Assembly: GCA_002316805.1 (NCBI GenBank)
Contig: DCEF01000011.1
Coordinates: 5,953-69,952, forward strand
Reading direction: 5' to 3'
Length of the DNA stretch: 64,000 nucleotides
Origin: Ruminococcaceae bacterium UBA1036
Lineage (GTDB): Bacteria; Bacillota; Clostridia; Oscillospirales; Acutalibacteraceae
A program made the position numbers and the translations under genes. Shown here piece by piece: positions 53,531 to 62,718 of the stretch. Below the pieces are notes generated by a model. The model was not told where the DNA came from. It saw only the letters and a list, made by a program, of their open reading frames with translations, and made no database searches. The stretch's first letter is position 1, and each line of letters starts with the position of its first letter.

Positions 53531-56500
53531 ATGTTAAAAAATATTACACACGGCGTTTCTGTATGGGAAGAGGACACCGTAATTCCCACCTATCAAATTG
53601 GAAAGCCGGACAAAAACCCAATGTTCCTTGAGAAGCGTGTGTACCAGGGCAGCTCTGGACGTGTTTACCCGCACAGTGTGATTGATAAGATTACGGATAC
53701 AAAAGTTGATAAAACCTATCATGCGCTGTTTTTGGAGAATAAATACCTTTTTGTGATGATTCTGCCGGAATTGGGTGGAAGAATTCAAAGGGCATACGAT
53801 AAGACTAATCATTTTGATTTTGTCTATTACAACCATGTCATTAAGCCGGCATTGGTCGGGCTTGCTGGCCCATGGATCTCGGGCGGGATTGAATTCAACT
53901 GGCCGCAGCATCATCGCCCAAGCACATTTGACCCGGTAAACTATAAAATCATCCACAATGATGACGGGAGTTGCACTGTATGTGTCGGTGAAATCGAAAA
54001 CATGTTCCGCACAAAGGGCATAACGTCAATCACCCTTTACCCTGACAAGGCCTATATTGAACTGAAAACTCAGCTCTACAATCGTACCGAACTCCCCCAG
54101 ACCTTCTTATGGTGGGCAAATCCTGCCGTTGCTGTTAACGATAACACCCAGTCGATTTTCCCACCGGATGTAACCGCAGTGATGGATCACGGCAAACGCG
54201 ATGTTTCCACTTTCCCAATTGCAACCGGAACTTACTATAAAATTGATTATTCCTCCGGCGTCGATATCTCACGTTATAAAAATATTCCTGTTCCGACATC
54301 CTATATGGCATATCACTCCGATTTTGATTTCGTCGGTGGGTATGATCACGCAAAAAAAGCGGGTATTCTCCATATCGCCGACCATCATATTTCTCCCGGA
54401 AAAAAGCAGTGGACGTGGGGGTGTGGCGATTTCGGCAAAGCATGGTACCGCAATCTGACGGACAGCGACGGACCATACGTTGAACTCATGACCGGCTGCT
54501 TCACGGATAACCAACCTGATTTTTCCTGGCTGGCACCTTATGAGGAAAAATGTTTTACACAGTATTTCATGCCTTATAAAAAGGTCGGCATGATTCAGAA
54601 TGCCAACATCCATGCGGCAGTGAATCTGGAATTGACCGAAAAAGGTTTGCATGTCGCTGCTTATGCGACTTCGGAATATAAAGACGCACACCTGATTGTC
54701 CGTGCCGGCAACAGGACCTGCATCGACAGCAAAATTACAATTTCCCCAGAAAATACATATGACGAAGTTTTCCCAGTCGGAAAAGAAATCAAAATCAGCC
54801 AATGCCGGATAGAAATTGACGATGCCAGCGGAAAAGAAATCATTGAATGCACCCCAAAGGAAAAATCCATCTCAAAAATCCCAGATCCTGCAAAAGAGCC
54901 CCCGTTGCCGGCCGATGTGAAATCGACGGAAGATTTGTACCTTTATGGGCTGCATGTTGAGCAATACCACCATGCGACCTACGAGGCATCTGATTATTAT
55001 TTGGAAGGACTACGCCGCGACCCGATGGATATTCGCCTAAATAACGCTTATGGCTTACTGCTGATGCGACGCGGAAAATACAAGGAAGCGCAGAAGTACT
55101 TTGAAACCGCCGTAAAGAAGTTGACCCGTTCCAATCCAAATCCGTATGACGGCGAACCGTATTTTAACCTGGGCTTGAGTCTAAAATATCAGGGCAAAAC
55201 TGCAAAAGCCTACGATGATTTTTATAAGTCCACTTGGAACGGAGCATGGCAGGATGCCGGTTTCTATCAGGTAGCGTGTATCGACGCAGCCAAGGGTGAT
55301 TTTCAATCGGCTTTGGAGCATGTTGAGCGTTCTATCCTGCGAAACTATCATAGTATGAAAGCGCGCGATCTGAAACTGGCTATTTTGAGGAAACTTGGCC
55401 TTGTCGAAAAAGCGAAGACGTATGCGGAAGAAAATCTTACGATTGACCCGCTTGATTTTGCATCACTTTTTGAACTCGCACAGCTTGCTAAATTGCAAAA
55501 CAAACCCGATGAGAGCAAAAAGGCAATGGATGGGCTGTACGGTCTGATGAACGTAGGGCCAAATCCGTTCCTTGAAATTTCAATTGGCTATGCCGATGCC
55601 GGGATGTACATAGAAGCCGTCGAGCTTTTGTCCGATTATGTTGAAAGGCAGAAGGATCCGGAGCAGGTTTATCCGATGATCTATTATTACCTTAGCTTCT
55701 ACTGCGGAAAATGCGGCGACGCCAGGGCGGAACAAAGATATCTACGCCTTGCGGCAAACGCATGCAGCGATTATTGTTTTCCGCACAGGATTGAAGATAT
55801 TCTGGTTCTGGAGCATGCGATCGAAAACAATCCGCATGACGCGAAAGCCCCTTATTATTTGGGCAACCTATGGTACGACAAAAAGCAGTACAGCGAAGCT
55901 ATTTCTAACTGGGAACGCTCTCGGAAACTGGACAGTGCTTTTGCCACCGTACACAGGAACCTCGCCCTTGCTTATTACAATAAGCGGAACGACGGCCTAA
56001 GCGCCATGGAGGAAATGAAAAAGGCTTTCGAGCTGAACCCGAAAGACTCCCGCGTATTTATGGAATATGACCAGCTGAAGAAAAAACAGAACATTTCTCC
56101 GGCGGAACGGCTGAAAGCGTTCAAACAATATCCGGAACTCGTTAAGGACCGTGATGATCTTTATGTGGAATATGTCACGTTGCTGAATTTGACTGGCAAT
56201 TATGCAAAAGCAAAAGAACAAATTGCTTCGCGAAACTTCCATCCATGGGAAGGTGGAGAAGGCAAAATCACGTCCCAATATATCAACTGCCATGTTGAAT
56301 TGGCGAAAGAAGCAATCCGAAATGAAAATTATCAGGATGCGATTACCCTTCTGCATGAAGCAACGGTTTATCCGCATAATCTCGGCGAAGGGAAATTGAT
56401 AATTGCCCAAGAAAATAATATCTATTATTTCATGGGCTGCGCCTATGAGAAGTTGAACGATGAAGAAAAGGCAAAGCAATGCTTTTTAAAAGCGTCAAAA

Positions 56501-56884
56501 GGACTTTCGGAACCAGCCGGAATGATGTATTACAACGATCAGCCGCCTGAGACGATTTTCTACCAAGGCTTGGCATGGCTTAAACTCCGGAACCGTAAAG
56601 AAGCGGACAGCCGTTTCCACAAACTGCTCGCCTACGGTGAAAAACATTTTTATGATAACGTAAGGATTGATTATTTCGCCGTGTCGCTGCCCGACCTTAT
56701 GATATTTGACGAAGACCTATGCAAAAAGAACCGTATCCATTGCCTTTATATGATGGCACTTGGCCATATTGGGCTTGGAAATACTGCAGCGGCTGAAAAA
56801 GGACTGAACGAAGTCCTTCAAAAGAATCCAAACCATCTTGGCGGTATAATCCATCTGAATTTTCTGCATTCCCTTACTGAGTGA
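53531..56884 (+). CDS. Large DUF5107 (mutarotase-like) and TPR-repeat protein
   Basis: 1117 residues from the ATG at 53531 (GGAGG seven bases upstream). N-terminal 300 residues resemble the DUF5107/galactose-mutarotase fold: FVMILPELGGRIQRAYDK, GPWISGGIEFNWPQHH, FLWWANPAV, WLAPYEEKCFTQYFMPY. From about 470 onward come at least eight tetratricopeptide-like repeats (e.g. AYGLLLMRRGKYKEAQKYFE, APYYLGNLWYDKKQYSEAI). No signal peptide, so cytosolic. DUF5107-TPR proteins are often beside sugar transporters or glycosidases; substrate unknown. Same strand as the LacI gene and probably co-regulated with it. Confidence 0.87.
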   Translation: MLKNITHGVSVWEEDTVIPTYQIGKPDKNPMFLEKRVYQGSSGRVYPHSVIDKITDTKVDKTYHALFLENKYLFVMILPELGGRIQRAYDKTNHFDFVYYNHVIKPALVGLAGPWISGGIEFNWPQHHRPSTFDPVNYKIIHNDDGSCTVCVGEIENMFRTKGITSITLYPDKAYIELKTQLYNRTELPQTFLWWANPAVAVNDNTQSIFPPDVTAVMDHGKRDVSTFPIATGTYYKIDYSSGVDISRYKNIPVPTSYMAYHSDFDFVGGYDHAKKAGILHIADHHISPGKKQWTWGCGDFGKAWYRNLTDSDGPYVELMTGCFTDNQPDFSWLAPYEEKCFTQYFMPYKKVGMIQNANIHAAVNLELTEKGLHVAAYATSEYKDAHLIVRAGNRTCIDSKITISPENTYDEVFPVGKEIKISQCRIEIDDASGKEIIECTPKEKSISKIPDPAKEPPLPADVKSTEDLYLYGLHVEQYHHATYEASDYYLEGLRRDPMDIRLNNAYGLLLMRRGKYKEAQKYFETAVKKLTRSNPNPYDGEPYFNLGLSLKYQGKTAKAYDDFYKSTWNGAWQDAGFYQVACIDAAKGDFQSALEHVERSILRNYHSMKARDLKLAILRKLGLVEKAKTYAEENLTIDPLDFASLFELAQLAKLQNKPDESKKAMDGLYGLMNVGPNPFLEISIGYADAGMYIEAVELLSDYVERQKDPEQVYPMIYYYLSFYCGKCGDARAEQRYLRLAANACSDYCFPHRIEDILVLEHAIENNPHDAKAPYYLGNLWYDKKQYSEAISNWERSRKLDSAFATVHRNLALAYYNKRNDGLSAMEEMKKAFELNPKDSRVFMEYDQLKKKQNISPAERLKAFKQYPELVKDRDDLYVEYVTLLNLTGNYAKAKEQIASRNFHPWEGGEGKITSQYINCHVELAKEAIRNENYQDAITLLHEATVYPHNLGEGKLIIAQENNIYYFMGCAYEKLNDEEKAKQCFLKASKGLSEPAGMMYYNDQPPETIFYQGLAWLKLRNRKEADSRFHKLLAYGEKHFYDNVRIDYFAVSLPDLMIFDEDLCKKNRIHCLYMMALGHIGLGNTAAAEKGLNEVLQKNPNHLGGIIHLNFLHSLTE

Positions 56885-56899
56885 AAGGGTGTAGATGCA

Positions 56900-57793
56900 A
56901 TGATATTTTTTACAAAATGGCAGGGCCAGCATGCAATCATCCTGCAAAACAGCGACCTTACCGCCGTGATTCTTCCAGAACACGGCGGGAAGGTCGCTTC
57001 CCTGTTCCACCGCAGCAAAGAATTTGAGCTGCTGTTTCAAAATCCGCACAAGACGTACCGGAAAGCAGAGCCCGGCTCCGATTTTAGTAAATTTGAGGCA
57101 TGCGGTTTTGACGACGCTTTCCCGACCATCGACCCCTGTGATGTTTTGGTAAACGGTTCAATCATCCATTACCCAGATCATGGCGAGATCTGGTCTGCAA
57201 CATTCGAGTACACTGTGGAAAATGACTCTGTCATCCTGACCTATGCTGGCAGACTACTGCCTTACCGGTACGAAAAAACGTTCTGTTTGAGCGGAGCATC
57301 TTTGGTCTGCAAGTACCGGATTCAAAATACCGGAAAAGTGGAATTTCCCTACCTGTGGGCGTTTCACTGCCTGGTTAACTGTGAAAAAGGAATGCGGCTG
57401 ATTTATCCGGACGGTGTAACTACAATCACAAATGTGCTGGACTGTAATTCATTTGGAAAAGCCGGCAGCCAATACCCGTTTGCGGAATCGTTTTACCGGT
57501 TGCCTGAATGCCCAATGGTTAAATACTACATAACTGGAAAAGTGAAAGAGGGAAAATGCGGCTATTATTATCCCCGAAAGAATATCATAGCTCTGATCAA
57601 ATTTGATTTGGATTCCCTTCCATATCTGGGATTTTGGTGTACCGACGGCGGATACCGCGGGGATGTAAATTGCGCGTTCGAGCCTGCGAGCGGTTTTTAT
57701 GACAGCGCGCTTGGGTCATACCGGCACGGAACAGGATCAACTTTGCTTCCAAATATGACTTTTTCTTTTCAGATCGTTACCACATTGAACTAA
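56900..57793 (+). CDS. Aldose 1-epimerase (galactose mutarotase)-like protein
   Basis: 297 residues, 15 bases after the DUF5107-TPR gene. The beta-sandwich start AVILPEHGGKVASLFHRSK, FEACGFDDAFPTIDPC, WSATFEYTVENDSVILTY, FPYLWAFHCLVNCEKGMRL (conserved His) and the late LGFWCTDGGYRGDVNCAFEP with its Glu match the mutarotase fold. It probably interconverts anomers of the sugar imported by the AraFGH-like system, or recognises an oligosaccharide end. Not a strict GalM by motif. Confidence 0.82.
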   Translation: MIFFTKWQGQHAIILQNSDLTAVILPEHGGKVASLFHRSKEFELLFQNPHKTYRKAEPGSDFSKFEACGFDDAFPTIDPCDVLVNGSIIHYPDHGEIWSATFEYTVENDSVILTYAGRLLPYRYEKTFCLSGASLVCKYRIQNTGKVEFPYLWAFHCLVNCEKGMRLIYPDGVTTITNVLDCNSFGKAGSQYPFAESFYRLPECPMVKYYITGKVKEGKCGYYYPRKNIIALIKFDLDSLPYLGFWCTDGGYRGDVNCAFEPASGFYDSALGSYRHGTGSTLLPNMTFSFQIVTTLN

Positions 57794-57838
57794 TTCAAAG
57801 GTAAGCGTCAAAGTAGACGTGCCTTGACAATAAAGGAA

Positions 57839-57873
57839 GGCCCCGGTATAGCACCGGGGCCGAATTTAATTTT
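57839..57873. terminator. Bidirectional terminator between the mutarotase and HAD genes
   Basis: Perfect nine-base stem GGCCCCGGT/ACCGGGGCC (57839-57847, 57853-57861) with AT-rich flanks on both sides, between converging genes. Confidence 0.82.
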
Positions 57874-57888
57874 TAGGGAATACCCAGG

Positions 57889-58725
57889 TCAGGTACCGGT
57901 GACGTATCTCTCGATTGCAAAAGCCACACCATCTTCGGTATTCCGGCGCGTCACGGCGTCTGCTGCCTCTTTCACACGTTCACACGCATTGCCCATGGCA
58001 ATACCGAACCCGCTGGTCTGGAGCATATCAATATCATTTTCACTGTCGCCGAATGCTATGATATTCTGTCTCTGTACCTCTGCCCCATCCTGGTACAAGC
58101 GGCGGCAAAGGCCCGAAAGTCCAACTGCCTTTGAGGTTCCGCGGTTCATGATTTCAAAGCCATTTGGTGTGTCAATTAAAGAGAAGCTGCCCCAAGAAGA
58201 AAATTCTGCCCATAATTTCTGCTTCAAAGTGGGCAGGATGCAGGGCAGATTGATTTTTTCAATGAGGCCGGGCAATGCTTCCGCGGATGTCAGGCTGCCG
58301 ATTTCCATGCCGATTTTTTGAATGACTTCCGCATGAAACGGATTCAGTGGGTAGTCGGAACGATGCAAAAACTTGTCACGTTCCATGTAAATTTTTCCGT
58401 TGGCCCAAAGTTCAGCCCACATGGTTTTCGGAATCGTCCGGAAAACAGCAGCGGCGTTTTCCGGCGGAATGTAGTTGGAATAGATGACTTTGTTGTCTTT
58501 TAGGCGATAGGCGAGGGCACCATTCGACGTTATGGCAAACTGCACGGCAGGCAGTGACATGATAGTCTCTGGCATAACGGAAATGATTCTTCCGCTTGTG
58601 GGAACTACCAGAATATGCCTGGCAGCGGCGCGGGTAATGGTTTTCACAGTACGTTCCGTTACGCTGCGGTGGTCATCGAGAAGAACGGTGCCATCCATAT
58701 CAAGCGCAATCAGTTTAACGTTCAC
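57889..58725 (-). CDS. HAD-superfamily (Cof type) sugar phosphatase
   Basis: 278 residues; GTG start with GGAG seven bases upstream. Motif I LIALDMDGTVLLDD (Asp nucleophile and acid), motif II PTSGR, motif III Lys in GTSKAVGL, motif IV AFGDSENDIDML. Cof-type cap domain in the middle. Third gene behind murQ and the RpiR regulator, 14 bases after the latter, so a phosphatase for a sugar phosphate of MurNAc/GlcNAc metabolism is plausible. Confidence 0.9.
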   Translation of the reverse strand: MNVKLIALDMDGTVLLDDHRSVTERTVKTITRAAARHILVVPTSGRIISVMPETIMSLPAVQFAITSNGALAYRLKDNKVIYSNYIPPENAAAVFRTIPKTMWAELWANGKIYMERDKFLHRSDYPLNPFHAEVIQKIGMEIGSLTSAEALPGLIEKINLPCILPTLKQKLWAEFSSWGSFSLIDTPNGFEIMNRGTSKAVGLSGLCRRLYQDGAEVQRQNIIAFGDSENDIDMLQTSGFGIAMGNACERVKEAADAVTRRNTEDGVAFAIERYVTGT

Positions 58726-58739
58726 ATTGAATCTCCATC

Positions 58740-59576
58740 CTACTTTAACTTGTTAATGGCATTGCGCGTTTTTACAAGATATTCCTTGGTCTGCTTCATA
58801 TTGCTCTTCGCAAGGCCGAGGTAAAGAAGGTCGGTGACGATAAGGGAAGCGTTTCGGGAAGCGATGGCGCCAAGCCGCAGTTCACGTTCCGTAGTGGGAA
58901 CATAGAGCAGAATGTCTGAAAGCTTTGACAGCGGTGTCTTGCGGAACTGGGTGACGGCAATGGTCACGGCGCCGGTTTCCTTGGCAACCTTCATGGCGGT
59001 ATTTACTTCATGCGTTTTCCCGCTGTAACTGATTGCAATGGCGACATCTTGGCTTGACATATGGGCGGCAGAAGCAAGCTGATCATGAAAATCATTGTGA
59101 TAGACGACGCGGCGGTTGATGCGGGAAAGTTTCTCCATAAAATCCATGCAGACGATGCCGGATCCGCTTACTCCGAACAGGTAAATCGTCTGGCATTTTA
59201 AAAGCGCCTGAACGGCTTGGGCAAGATTTTCGGCATTTAGTAGGCGGTAAGCCTGATCCTGAAGCATCATATTCAGGTTTTTGGCTTTGTTCACGACGGT
59301 TTCCATGGAGTCTTCTTCCTCGATGACGTCGTCAAAGTTCATGGCCTCTTTGCTGCTGTCGCGCGCAAGGTCCACTTTCAGAGCAGTGAAGCCGCGATAT
59401 CCGAGCTTGTGCGAAAAGCGAATTACTGCGGCGGCGGAAACTCCGACCACGCTGCCCAAAGCCTGTGCGGAACTTTGGACTACCTCATTTGAATTCTGCA
59501 GAATGTATTTTGCAATTTTTTTCTCAGTTGAAGTGTAGCTTGCCATGCCTTCCTGTATTTTATAAATACAACTCAT
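58740..59576 (-). CDS. RpiR/MurR-family regulator with SIS domain
   Basis: 278 residues: N-terminal RpiR winged HTH (STEKKIAKYILQN, GVSAAAVIRFSHKLGYRGF) and SIS sugar-phosphate-binding domain (IYLFGVSGSGIV, VAIAISYSGKTHEV). Between murQ and the phosphatase; expected to sense MurNAc-6-phosphate or a related compound and to bind the inverted repeats in 60645-60869. AGGGAAG upstream of the ATG. Confidence 0.92.
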   Translation of the reverse strand: MSCIYKIQEGMASYTSTEKKIAKYILQNSNEVVQSSAQALGSVVGVSAAAVIRFSHKLGYRGFTALKVDLARDSSKEAMNFDDVIEEEDSMETVVNKAKNLNMMLQDQAYRLLNAENLAQAVQALLKCQTIYLFGVSGSGIVCMDFMEKLSRINRRVVYHNDFHDQLASAAHMSSQDVAIAISYSGKTHEVNTAMKVAKETGAVTIAVTQFRKTPLSKLSDILLYVPTTERELRLGAIASRNASLIVTDLLYLGLAKSNMKQTKEYLVKTRNAINKLK

Positions 59577-59599
59577 TTGCTGCTTCCCTGCTTCCGTAC

Positions 59600-60526
59600 T
59601 TACTGAATATTTTCAGGATGCTGCTTTAAAGAACGAATCGCCTTTGAAATATTTCCGTTCGCATTTTTTAATATTATATCACAGTTTTCTTTCGGCAGGT
59701 GAGTGATTGCCATGCAAATCGCGATTTTCACATTGCAGCCGCTTTGCTCAAGATACTGGGATGCTTCTTCATAGCTGCATTTGCTGCTGGACATGATTAT
59801 GTGCTTAGCACGCTCGACAAGCTTTTCGTTTGTCGGCTGAACATCGACCATCAGGTTTTTATAGACTTTGCCGTATTTTATCATCAATGAAGTAGAAATC
59901 ATGTTCAGAATCATTTTCTGCGCGGTGCCGGCTTTCATGCGTGTGGAGCCGGTAATTACTTCCGGCCCGACGATTGCCTCAATTTTAACGGCCGCGTGTT
60001 CAGAGATTCTGGCATTGTGGACACAGCTGATGGCACCAGTCAGCGCGCCGATTGAATTAGCGTAATCGAGGCCACCGATTACATATGGGGTCCTTCCGCT
60101 TGCGGCAAGGCCGACAACCGTGTCGTTCGCGGTGAGGCCGGTTTTTTGGAGGTCGCTTTTTGCGAGTTCCCTATCATCTTCGGCTCCCTCCTGCGCCTTC
60201 AGCAGTGCTGGGAATCCCCCTGCAATCAGCCCCTGAATGAGAGAAGGGGCGACCCCGTATGTCGGCGGGCACTCGCTTGCGTCAAGCACGCCGAGGCGGC
60301 CTGATGTGCCGGCACCAATGTAAATGACCCGCCCGCCTTTCATCATCCGCACATGAATGCGGTCGACAAGTTTTGCAACAGAAGGCAGGACCTTTTCCAC
60401 GGCAAGGGCAACGGCCTGGTCTTCTTTGTTTATGACACGCAGAATGCCGATTGTGTCCATCACGTCGATGTTTTGGCTGTTCGGGTTCACTTGTTCTGTT
60501 TCGAGCATATTTAAGTTAATCGACAT
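59600..60526 (-). CDS. murQ: N-acetylmuramic acid 6-phosphate etherase
   Basis: Cleaves the lactyl ether of MurNAc-6-P to GlcNAc-6-P and D-lactate. 308 residues with the SIS-fold MurQ motifs YIGAGTSGRLGVLDASECPP, AGGFPAL, GLAASGRTPYV and GPEVITGSTRMKAGTAQK. ATG with AAGGAG. The expected length is about 300. Leads the minus-strand unit murQ-rpiR-HAD, divergent from murP-mupG, completing the salvage pathway. Confidence 0.96.
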   Translation of the reverse strand: MSINLNMLETEQVNPNSQNIDVMDTIGILRVINKEDQAVALAVEKVLPSVAKLVDRIHVRMMKGGRVIYIGAGTSGRLGVLDASECPPTYGVAPSLIQGLIAGGFPALLKAQEGAEDDRELAKSDLQKTGLTANDTVVGLAASGRTPYVIGGLDYANSIGALTGAISCVHNARISEHAAVKIEAIVGPEVITGSTRMKAGTAQKMILNMISTSLMIKYGKVYKNLMVDVQPTNEKLVERAKHIIMSSSKCSYEEASQYLEQSGCNVKIAICMAITHLPKENCDIILKNANGNISKAIRSLKQHPENIQ

Positions 60527-60633
60527 ATTTCTGATTTCTCCTTAATTTTTCCCGCACCAGGAGTCTGGGTGTTCGAAACGAGGAATTTTTCCCATGGTAT
60601 ATCTCTCTGTGCGGGCTGTGAGCTTCCATCACT

Positions 60634-60661
60634 ATTATATCAATTTGAAAGCTAATTTCAA
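60634..60661 (-). promoter_or_regulatory. murQ promoter with overlapping palindrome
   Basis: TTGAAA (60656-60661), 16-base spacer, TATAAT (60634-60639) on the minus strand. The -35 is one arm of the inverted repeat TTGAAA-N5-TTTCAA (60645-60661), a form expected for RpiR-type operators; a further TTTCAA lies at 60668-60673. Confidence 0.65.
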
Positions 60662-60677
60662 TATTTATTTCAAATTA

Positions 60678-60697
60678 TTAAAACATTATTTTATAAA
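60678..60697. repeat. 20-base repeat, copy 1
   Basis: TTAAAACATTATTTTATAAA, identical to 60850-60869, 172 bases apart in the divergent regulatory region. Candidate regulator sites. Confidence 0.7.
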
Positions 60698-60751
60698 TGT
60701 CTAAAGTACACGGTTTGGCAGTTACTTTAGATATTTAAGAATCGTTAACTA

Positions 60752-60771
60752 AAAATACAATATTGTATTTT
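60752..60771. promoter_or_regulatory. Perfect 20-base palindrome in the murQ/murP divide
   Basis: AAAATACAATATTGTATTTT is completely self-complementary and stands midway between the two promoters. Candidate operator; also low-complexity AT, so chance is not excluded. Confidence 0.5.
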
Positions 60772-60849
60772 ATCAACGCGTAAAATATATATAAATATTA
60801 TCAATTTTGAGAAAATATATGATTTTAAGAGCAAACTTTATAAAATAAG

Positions 60850-60869
60850 TTAAAACATTATTTTATAAA
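60850..60869. repeat. 20-base repeat, copy 2
   Basis: Second identical copy of the repeat at 60678-60697, ending 24 bases before the murP -35 box. Confidence 0.7.
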
Positions 60870-60893
60870 ATATATAAATTTAATGAAATAATA

Positions 60894-60921
60894 TTGACAT
60901 ATAAAATTTGGTGCGTATAAT
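60894..60921 (+). promoter_or_regulatory. murP promoter
   Basis: Perfect TTGACA (60894-60899), 16-base spacer, perfect TATAAT (60916-60921). Confidence 0.8.
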
Positions 60922-60981
60922 AAAAGGCAGATAGCGCACGTAATGGGTCATTATTAATGGGAAGGGAAGCATGAAAATATT

Positions 60982-62421
60982 ATGAATTATCAAAAAACTG
61001 CTGAGCAGGTACTTGCGGCGGTCGGTGGGAGAAACAATGTTGCCGCTAATATGACGTGTATGACGCGTCTGCGGGTCAGCGTGTCTGACCACCGTAAAGT
61101 CGATGTCCCTACACTTAAAAAAATCGATGGCGTACTGGGCGTTGTCGATTCTGACACCGTGCAAATCGTTTTTGGGCCTGGTATGGTCAACAAAGTTGGT
61201 ATGGAATTCTCAAAACTGACAGGCCTTGCGCTTGGATCCGATGAAGCGGCAGACGAGATGAACAATGTTAAGGATGTTGCAAAAGAAAACAAAGCGGCAA
61301 ACAAGGCAAAATACAACGGGCCGGTTCAGCGGTTCCTAAAACATATCGCAAATGTTTTCATTCCTATCCTGCCAGGCATTATTGCAGCAGGCCTCATCAA
61401 CGGCATTATCAATGTAATCAATGTTTCTACACACAATGCTATGAATACGGTCTGGTGGTACCAGGTCATCCATGTAATAGGCTGGGCACTTTTCTTGTAC
61501 CTGCCGATTTTTGTGGGTATGAACGCAGCAAAGGAATTTAAAGGCTCAGCAATTTTAGGCGCGCTGGCAGGTGCCTATTTCGTCGCCCATCCACTGATGC
61601 CGCTGATAGCCAAAGCAAAAGACGGTTCGCAGATTTTGCTCCCTCTGACCGGAAAGGTATTTAATCCAGGCAATGGCGGACTTATTTCCGCTTTGATTGC
61701 CGGTATCTTTTTTGCCTATCTGGAAAGATGGATCCGCAAGATCATGCCTAATATTTTAGACACATTCTTTACACCGCTGCTGACGGTGATTATCGGCGGT
61801 TTAGTTACTGTTATTGTGCTGCAGCCGATTGGCACATGGCTTACGAACGGTATTTATTACGTACTTGATTTCCTCTACAAAGATGTAGGCGCAGTCGGCG
61901 GATACATTCTTTCGGCCGGATTCCTTCCAATGGTTGCCGTAGGGCTGCACCAGGCTCTGACACCAATTCATGCTATGCTGAATGATCCAGCCGGGCCGAC
62001 GAAAGGCATCAACTATCTGCTGCCGATTCTTATGATGGCAGGCGGCGGTCAGGTAGGCGCCGGGCTTGCACTTTTACTCAAAACAAAGAACAAAAAGCTG
62101 AAAAGGATGGTCGGCAATTCGATTCCGGTAGGAATTCTCGGCATTGGAGAACCTCTGATGTATGCTGTTACGCTTCCGCTTGGCAGACCGTTCGTCACTG
62201 CATGCCTCGGCGCTGGCTTCGGCGGCATTTTGGCTTCGCTGTTCCACCTTGGCACTGTTTCTCAGGGTGTGTCGGGCCTATTCGGACTTCTGATCGTTGT
62301 CCCTGGCCAGCAGCTTGAATATGTGCTTTCCATGTTGGTAGCTTATGCGGGAGGGTTTATCCTGACATGGCTGTTCGGCGTGGATGAAAGCCGTATCAAC
62401 GAAGTTTACGGAAAAGATTGA
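60982..62421 (+). CDS. murP: PTS IIBC component, N-acetylmuramic acid type (MurP)
   Basis: Imports and phosphorylates MurNAc (or MurNAc-GlcNAc). 479 residues: IIB domain (about 1-85) with the phosphocysteine in NMTCMTRLRVSV, a linker rich in Lys/Asn, and a IIC domain of ten helices (VFIPILPGIIAAGLINGI, GLHQALTPIHAML, GIGEPLMYAV). No IIA domain, so it borrows one, as MurP does. Linked to murQ and mupG, which fixes the specificity. The SD GGGAAGGGAAG is about 12 bases from the ATG and serves better a four-codon frame whose TGA overlaps this ATG. Confidence 0.9.
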   Translation: MNYQKTAEQVLAAVGGRNNVAANMTCMTRLRVSVSDHRKVDVPTLKKIDGVLGVVDSDTVQIVFGPGMVNKVGMEFSKLTGLALGSDEAADEMNNVKDVAKENKAANKAKYNGPVQRFLKHIANVFIPILPGIIAAGLINGIINVINVSTHNAMNTVWWYQVIHVIGWALFLYLPIFVGMNAAKEFKGSAILGALAGAYFVAHPLMPLIAKAKDGSQILLPLTGKVFNPGNGGLISALIAGIFFAYLERWIRKIMPNILDTFFTPLLTVIIGGLVTVIVLQPIGTWLTNGIYYVLDFLYKDVGAVGGYILSAGFLPMVAVGLHQALTPIHAMLNDPAGPTKGINYLLPILMMAGGGQVGAGLALLLKTKNKKLKRMVGNSIPVGILGIGEPLMYAVTLPLGRPFVTACLGAGFGGILASLFHLGTVSQGVSGLFGLLIVVPGQQLEYVLSMLVAYAGGFILTWLFGVDESRINEVYGKD

Positions 62422-62422
62422 G

Positions 62423-62690
62423 ACGTATCCAATCCCATATGTGCCTACAAATCAAAATCATAATACGTTTCAGCTAACCAGCAAGAGCGGCAAAATCCCG
62501 AGCTTTGTTGCCGGTACTCCCGGCGTTTTCCGCACTCAGCTTGTTTCGCACCGGGGAAAAAATTACTTCTATATATAAAATTACGGCGGCTGGGAAACCG
62601 GGACAGCGCTCAGAAATTTATATTGGTGGCAGCAAGCCCCTCTTTGTCGCAACTATTCAGTAGGTTCAGTGAGAAAACAACTGCAATAAA
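62423..62690 (+). pseudogene. Remnant of a secreted/surface protein domain
   Basis: In one frame this gap encodes NTFQLTSKSGKIPSF, VAGTPGVFRTQLVSHRGKNYFYI, a TAA at 62576-62578, then NYGGWETGTALR. The series (TPGVF..., KNYFYI, GxxTG) resembles the beta-sandwich repeat found at the C-termini of clostridial surface proteins. No start, ribosome site or signal; interrupted by a stop. It is probably a fragment of a lost gene between murP and mupG. Confidence 0.4.
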
Positions 62691-62718
62691 AAAATTCATG
62701 ACCAATGGAGTGTCATTC

